This document shows, piece by piece, positions 37,363-46,390 of a stretch of 64,000 nt of DNA. Under the pieces are notes generated by a model, which made no database searches, was not told the DNA's origin, and was given only the letters and a program-made list of their open reading frames with translations. Numbering within the stretch: position 1 is the first letter of the stretch; every line of letters starts with the position of its first letter. A program made the translations under genes and the position numbers. Origin of the DNA: Corynebacterium lactis RW2-5 (lineage in GTDB: Bacteria > Actinomycetota > Actinomycetes > Mycobacteriales > Mycobacteriaceae); NCBI RefSeq assembly GCF_001274895.1, contig NZ_CP006841.1, positions 1,426,001-1,490,000 of the forward strand, written 5' to 3'.

Positions 37363-39162
37363 ATGTCTGTCATCAAAAGCCTAAAGAGCAAATCCAAAGC
37401 GGAGTCGGACGTTATCGTCATCGGCTCCGGTTTCGGCGGCGCTGTATCCGCACTGCGCCTGACCGAAAAGGGATACCGAGTCACCGTCCTAGAGGCGGGC
37501 CGCAGGGTCTCGGATTCCGATTTCCCCGACTCCAACTGGGATCTCAAGAAATACCTTTGGGCACCGAAGCTGGGCTTCTACGGCATCCAGCGCATCCACC
37601 CGCTTTCCGACGTGCTGGTTCTCGCCGGTGCGGGAGTCGGCGGCGGGTCGCTGAATTACGCATGCACGCTCTACCGTCCGTCGACGCCGTACTTCCAGCA
37701 TGCGCAGTGGAAGTCGATCACGGACTGGGAAGCAGAATTGACCCCGTTCTACGACCAAGCTGAACGCATGATGGGCGTATCGCTGAACCCTTCGTTTACG
37801 CCGTCGGACCGCGTCGTGAAGCATGTTGCTGAGACCATGGGCAAGGGCGATACTTTCCGTCGCACCCCGGTCGGCGTCTTCTTCGGAGACCGCAAGGAGG
37901 GTTCGCCGTCGCCGAAGGGAACGCCGGAAGCGGTTGCGGACCCGTACTTCGGTGGAGTCGGCCCGGCGCGCGTGCCCTGCACCGAGTGCGGCGAGTGCAT
38001 GACGGGCTGCCGGCACAACTCGAAGAACACGCTGGTCAAGAACTACCTCTACCTGGCGGAAAAAGCCGGCGCCAAAATCCAGCCGCTGACTACCGTGACG
38101 GGAATCGAGCAGGACGTCGACGGCACCTGGCTGGTGCACACGAAGCCTTCCGACGCTCTCGCACTGGAGGGCATCCTCAAGGCGAAGACCCTGCGCGCGG
38201 GCCACGTAATCCTGGCCGCCGGAGCATGGGGAACCCAGAACCTCCTGCACAAGGCGAACGAGGACGGCACCCTGCCGAACCTCAGCGCCCGGGTTGGACA
38301 CCTGACCCGAACGAACTCCGAGGCCATTCTGGGCGCATCAACCAAGACCATCGACCCTGAGTCCGACTTTTCCAAGGGTGTGGCGATCACATCCTCGTTC
38401 TTCCCGGACGAGCAGACCCACATCGAGCCGTGCCGCTACGGCAAGGGTTCGAACGCCATGGCGCTGCTGCAGATGGTGCAGACCAATGGCGGTTCCAAGA
38501 TTCCCCGCTTCGTACAGGCACTGTGGAAGATTGTCACGCACCCGAAGGAAGCCAAACGACTCTACGAACTGGAGGGATGGTCGCAGCGAACCATCATCCT
38601 GCTGGTCATGCAGGATGTCGATAATTCGCTGACTACCTTCATGCGCAAGGTCGGCCCGTTCCGCTGGCTGACATCGAAGCAGGGAACCGGCCTGCCGAAC
38701 CCGAAGTGGATTCCGGCGGGCAACGTCTCGACGAACATCGCCGCCGAGAAGATGTCGCAGGGAAATGGCGGCCGCGCTATCGCCGGAGGCTCCATTAGCG
38801 AGCTGCTCAACAAACCGACGACAGCACACTTCATCGGTGGCGCTGTCATCAGCGAGAAGCCGTCGGAAGGCGTCATTGATCCCTACCAGCGAGTGTGGGG
38901 CCATCCGACCCTGTCGGTGCACGACGGCGCGGCCCTAGCGGCGAACCCGGGAGTCAATCCGGCGCTGTCGATTCTGGCGCTGGCCGAGCGCGCCTGTGCG
39001 CTGTGGCCGAATAAGGGCGAGGCCGATACCCGGCCCTCCCAGACCGAGCGTTACCGGGTCGTGTCCCCGGTCGAACCGAAGACTCCGGTGGTGCCCGCCA
39101 CCGCTTCCGCCGCATACTCGATTGCTCCTACGCCGCTCGGGATGCCCCGAGTAAAGTCGTAG
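37363..39162 (+). CDS. GMC-family oxidoreductase, cholesterol oxidase (ChoD)-like, with a four-cysteine cluster
   Basis: 599-residue FAD enzyme. The N-terminal FAD site reads VIVIGSGFGGAVSALRL (17-33) and GAGVGGGSLNYACTL follows. CTECGECMTGC (Cys206, 209, 212, 216) has the C-x2-C-x2-C-x3-C spacing of a 4Fe-4S ferredoxin site, then RHNSKNTLVKNYL. The C-terminal block WGHPTLSVHDGAALAANPGVNPALSI holds the substrate-side residues of the family. It resembles mycobacterial ChoD-type proteins. Sterol oxidation is the annotation by family, but other alcohols are possible. The tail (PVEPKTPVVPATAS) is low complexity. No signal peptide is seen, so it is cytoplasmic. Confidence 0.85.
   Translation: MSVIKSLKSKSKAESDVIVIGSGFGGAVSALRLTEKGYRVTVLEAGRRVSDSDFPDSNWDLKKYLWAPKLGFYGIQRIHPLSDVLVLAGAGVGGGSLNYACTLYRPSTPYFQHAQWKSITDWEAELTPFYDQAERMMGVSLNPSFTPSDRVVKHVAETMGKGDTFRRTPVGVFFGDRKEGSPSPKGTPEAVADPYFGGVGPARVPCTECGECMTGCRHNSKNTLVKNYLYLAEKAGAKIQPLTTVTGIEQDVDGTWLVHTKPSDALALEGILKAKTLRAGHVILAAGAWGTQNLLHKANEDGTLPNLSARVGHLTRTNSEAILGASTKTIDPESDFSKGVAITSSFFPDEQTHIEPCRYGKGSNAMALLQMVQTNGGSKIPRFVQALWKIVTHPKEAKRLYELEGWSQRTIILLVMQDVDNSLTTFMRKVGPFRWLTSKQGTGLPNPKWIPAGNVSTNIAAEKMSQGNGGRAIAGGSISELLNKPTTAHFIGGAVISEKPSEGVIDPYQRVWGHPTLSVHDGAALAANPGVNPALSILALAERACALWPNKGEADTRPSQTERYRVVSPVEPKTPVVPATASAAYSIAPTPLGMPRVKS
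39152..39157 (+). promoter_or_regulatory. Putative -10 (TAAAGT) for leaderless pepQ transcript
   Basis: TAAAGT lies 8 nt before the ATG at 39166, inside the end of the GMC gene. It would make pepQ independent of the ligase/oxidase pair. Confidence 0.4.
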
Positions 39163-39165
39163 GGT

Positions 39166-40320
39166 ATGAGCGACAACCTCTTTGCATCCGACGTCTACCA
39201 GCAGCGCCTGAACCGTACGTGCGCGCTCCTCGCCGAGCGCGGTTTGGGCGCTGCCATTTTCGGCACAGGAGCAGACCTTCAGTACCTCATCGGTTCTGAG
39301 GTCTCCTCGCACGAGCGCTTGACCGCATTAGTGGTCAATGCCTCGGGCAAGGTCACTTTGGTGCTCCCCGCCGTCGAGCGCGGCGACCTGGCTGCCTGCG
39401 CCATCGGGGAGCTCAACGCCGAGGTGGTCATGTGGGAAGACGGCGAGGATGCCCATGAGATTGTCGCAAAACTCGTCGCCGGGGCTGAGGTGCTCGGCAT
39501 CGGCGCTTCACTCACCGCAGACCACCTAATCGCGCTGCAGGATCTCACCGGAGCCAAGACAGTACTGGCGAACACGGTGCTCAAGGAGCTATTCATGCGC
39601 AAGGATGCCGCGGAAGTCGAGCAACTGCGCCTGGCCGGTGCCGCCATTGACCGCGTCCACGATCGCGTCCCCGCGATGCTGCGCGCCGGGCGCACCGAGC
39701 GCGAGGTGGCCGACGAAATCTCGGCAGCCATTATCGACGAGGGGCATGTGGCCGTGGACTTCGTCATCGTCGGCTCCGCTGAAAACGGGGCGAACCCGCA
39801 CCATGACTTCTCCGACCGTGTCATCGAGGACGGCGACATTGTGGTCGTGGACATCGGAGGCACGCTGCCTGTCGGGTATCACTCGGATTGCACCCGCACC
39901 TACGTCGTCGGTAAGCCGAGCGAGAAGGCGACTGCCGCCTGGGCGGCTCTGCGTAAGGCCCAGGAGGCCGCAGTCGCTGCGGTGCGCCCGGGTGTGACGG
40001 CCGCGGAAATCGACGGAATTGCGCGCCAACATCTCACCGATGCGGGGTACGGAGAGTGCTTCATCCACCGCACGGGCCATGGGATTGGGCTGTCTACACA
40101 CGAGGAGCCATTCATCATGGCCGCAAATGACCTGCCTTTGGAGCCTGGGATGGCTTTTTCCGTTGAGCCCGGCGTGTACCTTCCGGGCGAGTTCGGTATG
40201 CGCTTAGAGGACATCATCGTCGTCACCGACGAGGGCGGAGAGTCCGTCAACCACGGCCCGCACGAGCTGATTCCGGCACAGTCTGGTTCAGCGCAGCCCG
40301 GCGCCACACAGGCCAGTTAG
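39166..40320 (+). CDS. pepQ: Xaa-Pro dipeptidase/aminopeptidase (M24B)
   Basis: 384-residue metallopeptidase of the pita-bread fold that cleaves Xaa-Pro bonds. The N-terminal creatinase-like domain runs to about 130. The dinuclear metal ligands are seen: Asp pair in VVVDIGGTLPVGYHSDCTRTY (~228 and ~239), His in HRTGHGIGLSTHEEP (~302), Glu in FSVEPGVY (~335) and Glu in RLEDIIVV (~350). The gene starts 3 bp after the GMC oxidoreductase. The C-terminal tail is Ser/Gly/Gln-rich. Its mycobacterial counterpart (pepE) follows helY at a short distance. Confidence 0.94.
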   Translation: MSDNLFASDVYQQRLNRTCALLAERGLGAAIFGTGADLQYLIGSEVSSHERLTALVVNASGKVTLVLPAVERGDLAACAIGELNAEVVMWEDGEDAHEIVAKLVAGAEVLGIGASLTADHLIALQDLTGAKTVLANTVLKELFMRKDAAEVEQLRLAGAAIDRVHDRVPAMLRAGRTEREVADEISAAIIDEGHVAVDFVIVGSAENGANPHHDFSDRVIEDGDIVVVDIGGTLPVGYHSDCTRTYVVGKPSEKATAAWAALRKAQEAAVAAVRPGVTAAEIDGIARQHLTDAGYGECFIHRTGHGIGLSTHEEPFIMAANDLPLEPGMAFSVEPGVYLPGEFGMRLEDIIVVTDEGGESVNHGPHELIPAQSGSAQPGATQAS

Positions 40321-40350
40321 ACAAGCGCTCACTACAGTCGAGGGGAAACT

Positions 40351-41115
40351 ATGGGACACGTTCTGATTCTGGGTGCAACCAGCGAGATTGGCGGTGAAGT
40401 CGCAGCGCGCCTGGCCAATCACAACATCGTCACTCTGGCTGCGCGCCGCACGGACGCGCTCGATGGCATCGCCAGCCGGCTTATCGACGGCGGCGCCGTC
40501 GCGGTACACCGACTATTCTTCGAGGCCGACGACCTCGCCGCGCACCGCTCATTCGTCGAGAAGGCATGGGCAAACGGCCCCATCGACACGGTCGTCGTCG
40601 CTTTCGGAATCCTCGGCAACCAGGACGAATGCGAAGCCTCCGGAACGGCGGCGGCCGCCACGATCCACACCGACTTCACCGCGCAGGCATCGATCATCAC
40701 CGAGATAGTCGCCCGCATGGAGGCGGGCATCGCCTCCGGTGACTTGAAACCGCGCGATGGAATCGCTGCGCGCATCATGGCGTTTTCGTCCATCGCCGGT
40801 GCCCGCGTGCGCCGCGCGAACTACGTCTACGGCTCGGCGAAGGCCGGTCTCGACGGATTCCTCCAGGGGCTCCAGGACAAGCTCCACGGCTCCCAGATTC
40901 AGTTGACCATCGTCCGGCCCGGGTTCGTCATCGGACGCATGACCGAAGGCATGAAGCCTGCTCCAATGTCGTCTCGCCCCGACGAAGTCGCCGAGGCCGC
41001 AGTTACCGCTCTCGACGGGCGTAAGGCGCACGTGTGGATTCCCCGCAAACTCGCGCTTTTGGCCTGGGCGACCTCCTTCACGCCTCGATGGATTTGGAGG
41101 AGGATGCCGCGGTGA
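40351..41115 (+). CDS. Short-chain dehydrogenase, DprE2-like paralogue
   Basis: 254-residue SDR with the NAD(P) motif LGATSEIGG (7-15), a Ser in AFSSIAGARVRRANYVYGSAKAG, and the catalytic YxxxK (YGSAK). It resembles the second subunit of decaprenylphosphoryl-ribose 2'-epimerase, DprE2, and the gene at this locus in M. tuberculosis (next to cobL). DprE2 makes the arabinose donor for arabinogalactan, but no DprE1 is adjacent. A membrane-associating C-terminus (LALLAWATSFTPRWIWRRMPR) is present, as in DprE2. GAGGGG precedes the ATG. The substrate is unknown. Confidence 0.85.
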   Translation: MGHVLILGATSEIGGEVAARLANHNIVTLAARRTDALDGIASRLIDGGAVAVHRLFFEADDLAAHRSFVEKAWANGPIDTVVVAFGILGNQDECEASGTAAAATIHTDFTAQASIITEIVARMEAGIASGDLKPRDGIAARIMAFSSIAGARVRRANYVYGSAKAGLDGFLQGLQDKLHGSQIQLTIVRPGFVIGRMTEGMKPAPMSSRPDEVAEAAVTALDGRKAHVWIPRKLALLAWATSFTPRWIWRRMPR

Positions 41116-42431
41116 GCAACCTCGACGGTGACTATTCCTCGCCCCCTTTTGCGCGCCTGCGCGTCGTGGGTATCGGCTGCGACGGAGTAGCAGGTTTAAG
41201 CCCCCGCGCAGTAAAGGTACTGCGTTCCGCCCGGAAGATTTTCGGCTCGCCGCGCCAGCTTTCCCTGCTTGACGACGGTGCCCTGATCCCCCCGGGTGCC
41301 CCGCCAGCACACCTGCCAACCCAGGACCAGGACGCACGGACCCCCGAGCTCACCGCGTGGCCGAAGAAGTTTTGGCAGGACTGGGTCCAAACTCTCTCCG
41401 CCGTCGATCCTGCGGTGGACGTCATCCTGGCCAGCGGCGATCCGATGTTCCACGGAATCGGGGCCTCGCTCGTCCGCGAGCTCGGCCGCGGCGCCGTGGA
41501 GGTCATCCCTGCGCCCTCGTCGGCGTCCTTGGCGTGCGCTCATTTGGGCTGGCCGCTCCATGAGACGCCGGTGGTGTCTTTGGTGACCGGACGCCCCGGC
41601 ATGGAAGGTGCCGCCCGCGTCGTTCCGGTAGCGGATACGGGCAAACCGTTTTTGGTGCTGTGCCGAAGCGCAGCCTCGGTAAAGGACGTGTCCCACGTTC
41701 TCGCGGATCGCCCAGATACCAAGCTGACCGCTTTGACAAACCTCGGAGGCTCACACGCCACGGGGCTTCCGGAATCGGTCGTGCGGGGCAGCGTTGCCTC
41801 GCCGCCGGAGCCCGCCGGAGATTTGACTGTGCTGGCGGTGGAGCCGTCGGCAAGCATTCGGAGCGGACATGCCTTGCGCGGCTGGCTGAGCGATGATGAC
41901 TTCGACAGCGACGGGCAGCTGACTAAGGCACCGATCCGGCAGATGACGGTCGCCGCGCTCGACCCGCGGCCCGGCGCGCTGCTGTGGGATATCGGGGGCG
42001 GCACGGGCTCGATCGCGATTGAGTGGGCACGACATGGCGGGATGTCCGAAGTATTCGAGCAAAAGGCCGAGCGCGTCGAGCGGATTCGTCACAATGCCCA
42101 GGCTCTGAGCGGCAACGTTGTGGTGTTCCAAGGCTCTGCTCCTAAGGTTCTGGAGGAAAGCTCTGCAACCCCGGAGGCAATCTTCATCGGAGGAGGGCTG
42201 ACCGCCCAGGGCATGATTGACCGCTGCTGGAACGCTCTGGCGCCCGGCGGGCGAATCGTCGCCAACACGGTGACGCTGGAGTCCGAGGCCCTGCTGTGGG
42301 AAGCGCGCCGTCGCTTTGGCGGCACCGTCACGCGAATCAGTGTCGAGCGGGCGGGCGCGGTGGGACGTTTCACCGCATGGCGGCCCGCATTGCCAGTGGT
42401 GCAATGGGTTGCGGACAAGCCCGCCGAGTGA
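41112..42431 (+). CDS. cobL: Precorrin-6Y C5,15-methyltransferase (decarboxylating)
   Basis: 439-residue bifunctional enzyme (CbiE + CbiT fused) that methylates C5 and C15 and decarboxylates to precorrin-8. The N-terminal CbiE part has VVGIGCDGVAGLSPRAV, LASGDPMFHGIG and the AdoMet loops. The C-terminal CbiT part starts near 275 with LLWDIGGGTGSIAIEWA. The GTG at 41112 overlaps the upstream TGA by 3 bases, has GGAGG upstream, and matches the family N-terminus; the longer frame to 41034 is rejected. It is the first forward-strand cob gene. Confidence 0.95.
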   Translation: MSNLDGDYSSPPFARLRVVGIGCDGVAGLSPRAVKVLRSARKIFGSPRQLSLLDDGALIPPGAPPAHLPTQDQDARTPELTAWPKKFWQDWVQTLSAVDPAVDVILASGDPMFHGIGASLVRELGRGAVEVIPAPSSASLACAHLGWPLHETPVVSLVTGRPGMEGAARVVPVADTGKPFLVLCRSAASVKDVSHVLADRPDTKLTALTNLGGSHATGLPESVVRGSVASPPEPAGDLTVLAVEPSASIRSGHALRGWLSDDDFDSDGQLTKAPIRQMTVAALDPRPGALLWDIGGGTGSIAIEWARHGGMSEVFEQKAERVERIRHNAQALSGNVVVFQGSAPKVLEESSATPEAIFIGGGLTAQGMIDRCWNALAPGGRIVANTVTLESEALLWEARRRFGGTVTRISVERAGAVGRFTAWRPALPVVQWVADKPAE

Positions 42432-42525
42432 TGGCGGAGGCAGGTTCGTAGAATCAACGTTTAGATAGCCACAACTTTTTCAACCGTAGTTTTCAAAAAT
42501 CTTTTACAAGGACTAGTGAGCAGCT

Positions 42526-43299
42526 TTGACCGTTTACTTCATCGGCGCCGGCCCTGGCGCTGCCGACCTGCTGACGCTTCGCGCTGACCGGCTGATTCGT
42601 TCCTGCCCGGTGTGTCTCTACGCGGGCTCGATTGTGCCACCCGAGGTTTTGGACAACTGCCCGGAGGGCGCGGAGGTCATCAACACCGCTCGCATGCCGC
42701 TGGACACCATCGTCGAGAAGATTGCGAAGGCCCACGCGGAGGGCAAGGACGTCGCGCGCTTGCAGTCCGGCGATCCTTCCGTGTGGTCGGCCCTGGCTGA
42801 GCAGGTCCGCAGGCTCAGCCAGCGCGGCATCGATTACGAGATTGTCCCCGGCGTGGCGTCGTTTTCCGCAGCCGCGGCTGCGCTTGGCCATGAGCTGACG
42901 GTCCCCACTGTCGGCCAATCCGTGGTGCTCACCCGCATTTCGGGTCGCGCCTCCGCGATGCCGGAAGGGGAGACGCTGGAGAACTTCGGCCGCACTGGCG
43001 CGACCCTGTGCATTCACCTGGCCGCGCACGATATCGATCGCGTCGTCGCCGAGCTGACGCCATACTACGGCGAGCATGGGCCGGTGGCTGTGGTCGCGTT
43101 CGCCTCTCGCCCGGAGGAGGTCATCCTCCGCGGCACCTTGGCGGATATCGCAGACCAGGTCAAGCAGGCCGGTGTTACCCGCACTGCAGTCATTATCGTG
43201 GGCAAGGTCCTGACCGCCGAGGCGTTCCCGGATAGCTTCCTCTACAGCGATGACCGCCCCCGCGACGAACACGGACGGACGATTCCATGCGTGCACTAA
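42526..43299 (+). CDS. cobM: Precorrin-4 C11-methyltransferase
   Basis: 257-residue uroporphyrin-III C-methyltransferase-fold enzyme that methylates C11 of precorrin-4 to give precorrin-5. VYFIGAGPGAADLLTLRA is the first AdoMet loop; CLYAGSIVPPEVL is specific for CobM/CbiF; LQSGDPSVW is the GDP motif; and VPGVASFSAAAAALG and TVGQSVVLTRISGRASAMPE also fit. The likely start is TTG at 42526 with AAGGA further upstream; no ATG or GTG fits better. The 94-bp gap after cobL contains AT-rich sequence that may hold a promoter. It overlaps cobK by 13 bp. Confidence 0.95.
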   Translation: MTVYFIGAGPGAADLLTLRADRLIRSCPVCLYAGSIVPPEVLDNCPEGAEVINTARMPLDTIVEKIAKAHAEGKDVARLQSGDPSVWSALAEQVRRLSQRGIDYEIVPGVASFSAAAAALGHELTVPTVGQSVVLTRISGRASAMPEGETLENFGRTGATLCIHLAAHDIDRVVAELTPYYGEHGPVAVVAFASRPEEVILRGTLADIADQVKQAGVTRTAVIIVGKVLTAEAFPDSFLYSDDRPRDEHGRTIPCVH

Positions 43300-44027
43300 T
43301 CCTGGGAGGAACCGGCGAGGCCCGAGCCCTGGCAAAGAAGCTGGTAGACGCCGGATGGTTCGTCACCTCATCGCTGGCCGGGCGAGTCTCCGAGCCGAAG
43401 TTGCCGGTAGGCAGCGTGCGTATCGGCGGTTTTGGCGGCCCCGCCGGGCTCGCCAAGTGGCTGATTTCGGATGCCACCGAGGTCATCATTGATGCGACCC
43501 ACCCATTCGCGGAGAAAATCAGCGAGTCAGCTGCCGAGGCAGCGCGTGCCACAGGCCTGCCGCTTATCGCGCTGCACCGGCCCGCGTGGGAGCAGCAGAA
43601 GGGCGACAATTGGATTGAGGTTGGCTCGATGGAGGAGGCGGTCCGCGTGGTCGCAGATAGGTTCTCCAGTCCGTTCCTCACCATCGGCCGGCAGCAGCTG
43701 GCCGCGTTCGCCGGAGACTCCAACGGGCGCTACCTCATCCGCTGTGTGGAAAAGCCGCCCCCTCCGCTGCCTAAAAACCGCAAGGTCGTGCTCAGCCGTG
43801 GGCCCTACGATGTTGCAGGCGAGCGCAAGATCATGCGCGACTACGCCGTTGACTGCGTCGTGACCAAGAACTCCGGCGGGGCGGCGACTTACGCCAAAAT
43901 CGAGGCCGCCCGGGACCTGCGGAAGCCCGTCGTTATGGTGCAGCGCCCGAAACTCCCGGGCGCCGACATCGCTATCGTCGCGACAGATGTCGACGAGGCC
44001 TACAACGCGGTCATCCGACGCGGCTAG
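43287..44027 (+). CDS. cobK: Precorrin-6A reductase
   Basis: 246-residue NADPH-dependent reductase that reduces precorrin-6A to precorrin-6B. RALILGGTGEARALA is the Rossmann start; IIDATHPFAEKISESA, ALHRPAWE, LTIGRQQLAAFAG, RCVEKPP, VLSRGPYD and VVTKNSGGAATYAKIEAA are family blocks. It is co-transcribed with cobM, with its start inside the cobM end. It converges on cobIJ, with a hairpin between. Confidence 0.95.
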   Translation: MRALILGGTGEARALAKKLVDAGWFVTSSLAGRVSEPKLPVGSVRIGGFGGPAGLAKWLISDATEVIIDATHPFAEKISESAAEAARATGLPLIALHRPAWEQQKGDNWIEVGSMEEAVRVVADRFSSPFLTIGRQQLAAFAGDSNGRYLIRCVEKPPPPLPKNRKVVLSRGPYDVAGERKIMRDYAVDCVVTKNSGGAATYAKIEAARDLRKPVVMVQRPKLPGADIAIVATDVDEAYNAVIRRG

Positions 44028-44046
44028 GTCGGAAGCGGGCCCAAAA

Positions 44047-44062
44047 GGGCGGGTGCCCGCCC
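44047..44062. terminator. GC hairpin between convergent cobK and cobIJ
   Basis: GGGCGG (44047-44052) and CCGCCC (44057-44062) form a 6-bp stem with a 4-nt loop at the convergent junction. Just after it, a CGCTAGG motif is repeated three times at 44074-44094. There is no U-tract. Confidence 0.4.
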
Positions 44063-44090
44063 CGACGATAGGGCGCTAGGCGCTAGGCCG

Positions 44091-45713
44091 CTAGGCCAGC
44101 AGCTCGCCCGTGCCGCTGGTTCCGCCCTCGCCGTAGTGCCGCGCGGTGTAGACGCGCGTCGTGCCCGCAGCCTTGTAGGCCACGGTAGATGTCGACCCCA
44201 TAATGACCATTGTGCGCATATCCACGATGTCCGGGTCGAACTCCGCGAGCGTGGTTACCGTGACGCTTTCCTGATCGGATCCGACGGCGCGGGCGACAAT
44301 TACCGGGGTCTTCGGGTCGCGGTACTCGAGCATCAGCGCGCGCAGCTCCCGAATCTGCCACCTGCGTGACCTCGATGCGGGGTTGTACACCGCGAACGCC
44401 ATGTCGGCGCCCGCCACAGCCCGCAGCCTCTTCTCGACGACATCCCACGGCTTCAGCCGATCCGACAAACTCAGCATCGCAAAGTCGTGCCCCAGCGGGG
44501 CTCCCACCCGGCTGGCGACGGCCTGTGCCGCGGTCATGCCCGGCACAATGCGGACGGGAATGTCGCGCCACAGGGCATCGTCGGCCACTTCCAGAACCGC
44601 CGCCGCCATGGCGAATACTCCCGGGTCGCCCGAACTGACGACGGCTACACGGCCGCCCTTACGAGCGAGATCCAGCGCCATGGTGGCGCGCTCGGCCTCG
44701 ACGCGGTTATCAGAAAGGTGGCGGCGCTGCCCAACGCGCTCCGGCACGCGGTTGACATAGGTGGAGTAGCCGACGATATCCGTGGCCTTCGCCAGCTCCT
44801 CGGAGACCTCCGGTGTCGTCCACCTCTCCGCGCCCGGCCCGAGACCGACTACGACGACCTCGCCGACTCGATTATCGGTAGCCTCCTGCTTTTCGGACGA
44901 TTCGAAACACGTCGTCACCGCTGCGTCGGCCCCGTACGACAGGCTCGCTTTCGAGCCGTAAACAGCCGAGGAGACCACTGCCACGGCAAAGTAGGGAACC
45001 GAGTCCGGGTTGGCGTCGGCAAGCGGGTAGGAGCTGGAGCCCTCCATGGTGGCGCGCTCGACGACCCAAGCGCGGTCGAGCATGCCAGCCTCCTCCACCG
45101 CGGAGCGCACGGCCTCGACGTGACGCCCCAGCTTCATAAACACCGCGCAGTCGGTGGCGTGCAGAGCGGCCTTGATGCGCTCGGAATCCGCGGTGGCGGG
45201 GAGGACGGAGAGGATTTCGGTGGCCTCCGCCAGCGGCCGAGCGATTTCAGCGGCGGCTGCGTTGATGCTGGCCACTCCCGGAACAATGGTGGCGGGGAAG
45301 TGGCTGGCGAGCACGTGGTGCAGGTGCTGGTAGGAGCTGTAGAGCATGGGATCACCCAGCGAGAGCACTGCGACACTGCGCCCCTCGGAGAGATGCTCGG
45401 ACAAGCGCGCGGTGGCCTCGGCGTAGAAGCGGGCGAGCTGATTGGCGTAGTTGGCGGGGTTGCCCACAGTCACGGGGTAGCGCAGCTGCTCCTCGATGGC
45501 CGGCTGCGGCCGCGATTCAATCAGACGTGCGGCGATCGCACGAGCTGTCGAGCGACCGTGCGTGCCGGAATGGTAGGCGATTACGTCGGCAGTACGAATG
45601 AGCTCGGCTCCCCGGAGGGTGATGAGTCCCTCGTCGCCCGGGCCAAGGCCCACCCCGTAAAGGTGACCGGGCTCGGCCGTGTAGTCCATCGACGGTTCAT
45701 TTGCAACGGTCAT
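44091..45713 (-). CDS. cobIJ: Fused precorrin-2 C20- and precorrin-3B C17-methyltransferase
   Basis: 540 residues with two methyltransferase domains in one chain. The first (about 15-245), CobI, starts YGVGLGPGDEGLITLRGAELI and holds LSLGDPMLYSSYQ and VPGVASINAAA; it methylates C20 of precorrin-2. The second (about 285-540), CobJ, starts VVVVGLGPGAERWTTPEV and holds VSSGDPGVFAMAAAV and VYNPASRSRRWQI; it methylates C17 with ring contraction. The ATG abuts the cobH TAA with no gap, so the two genes are coupled. The fusion is usual in actinobacteria such as M. tuberculosis. Confidence 0.96.
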   Translation of the reverse strand: MTVANEPSMDYTAEPGHLYGVGLGPGDEGLITLRGAELIRTADVIAYHSGTHGRSTARAIAARLIESRPQPAIEEQLRYPVTVGNPANYANQLARFYAEATARLSEHLSEGRSVAVLSLGDPMLYSSYQHLHHVLASHFPATIVPGVASINAAAAEIARPLAEATEILSVLPATADSERIKAALHATDCAVFMKLGRHVEAVRSAVEEAGMLDRAWVVERATMEGSSSYPLADANPDSVPYFAVAVVSSAVYGSKASLSYGADAAVTTCFESSEKQEATDNRVGEVVVVGLGPGAERWTTPEVSEELAKATDIVGYSTYVNRVPERVGQRRHLSDNRVEAERATMALDLARKGGRVAVVSSGDPGVFAMAAAVLEVADDALWRDIPVRIVPGMTAAQAVASRVGAPLGHDFAMLSLSDRLKPWDVVEKRLRAVAGADMAFAVYNPASRSRRWQIRELRALMLEYRDPKTPVIVARAVGSDQESVTVTTLAEFDPDIVDMRTMVIMGSTSTVAYKAAGTTRVYTARHYGEGGTSGTGELLA

Positions 45714-46364
45714 TTACAAAATCTCCTGGGCAGTTGCGATGGCGTTAATGGCGGCACAGGTAATTGCGGAGCCACCGCGGCGTCCGGTAACGGTGATGTA
45801 CTTCAACTCGGGATTCTCCGCACCCGATTCAATAGTCGCCTGCTTGCTCTCCGCCGCGCCGACGAAGCCGACCGGCATCGCAAGAATCGCAGCAGGCATG
45901 GGAAAATCGCCCTCATTGATGCGGTTGAGAAGGTGAAACAGAGCGGTGGGAGCATTGCCAATAGCGACGACCGCCCCCTCCAGACGGGACTTCCACAGCT
46001 CAACTGCAGCGGCGGTGCGGGTGGTGCCGAGCTTCCGCGCCAGCTCCGGAACCTGGGGATCGCGCAGCAGGCAGACGACATCGTTATCCGCGGGCAGGCG
46101 CTTGCGGGTAACACCGGAGGCAATCATGTTGACGTCGGTAAAAATTGGTGCGCCGGCCTGCAGTGCGCGCCGGGCGGACGCTACCGCGCCGGGGGAGAAG
46201 ACAATATCCTTTGCCAGGTCCGTCTGCCCCGCGGCGTGAATCATCCGGACTGCGACCGTTTCCTCGTCGGAGTCGAATCGCCCCAGGTCACTTTCCGCCC
46301 GGATGATAGAAAAGGAGTTACGGTAGATGTCCGCACCGTCGGTGTTGTATTCGAAGCGCTTCAT
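45714..46364 (-). CDS. cobH: Precorrin-8X methylmutase
   Basis: 216-residue enzyme that moves the C11 methyl to C12, giving hydrogenobyrinic acid. RNSFSIIRAE, VRMIHAAGQTDLA (conserved catalytic His), VFTDVNMIASGV-type and IGNAPTALFHLL, PVGFVGAAESK and TGRRGGSAITCAAINAIA are family blocks. The ATG at 46364 is preferred over a TTG at 46373. TATTCT ends 8 nt before this ATG, suggesting its own leaderless transcript although it follows cobG by 26 bp. Confidence 0.95.
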   Translation of the reverse strand: MKRFEYNTDGADIYRNSFSIIRAESDLGRFDSDEETVAVRMIHAAGQTDLAKDIVFSPGAVASARRALQAGAPIFTDVNMIASGVTRKRLPADNDVVCLLRDPQVPELARKLGTTRTAAAVELWKSRLEGAVVAIGNAPTALFHLLNRINEGDFPMPAAILAMPVGFVGAAESKQATIESGAENPELKYITVTGRRGGSAITCAAINAIATAQEIL

Positions 46365-46372
46365 AGCACTCA

Positions 46373-46378
46373 AGAATA
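46373..46378 (-). promoter_or_regulatory. Putative -10 (TATTCT) for leaderless cobH transcript
   Basis: On the minus strand TATTCT, 8 nt, ATG. The 9-mer TATTCTTGA is identical in the cobG promoter at 47571-47579, which suggests a shared promoter design. It overlaps the end-of-cobG gap. Confidence 0.45.
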
Positions 46379-46390
46379 GTCGCCTGCGAA

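Noticed and set aside
44487..46379. A 630-residue plus-strand open frame over cobIJ and cobH
   Set aside because: It is antisense to two strongly identified cob genes; long antisense frames are expected in high-GC DNA, and its translation shows no domain.
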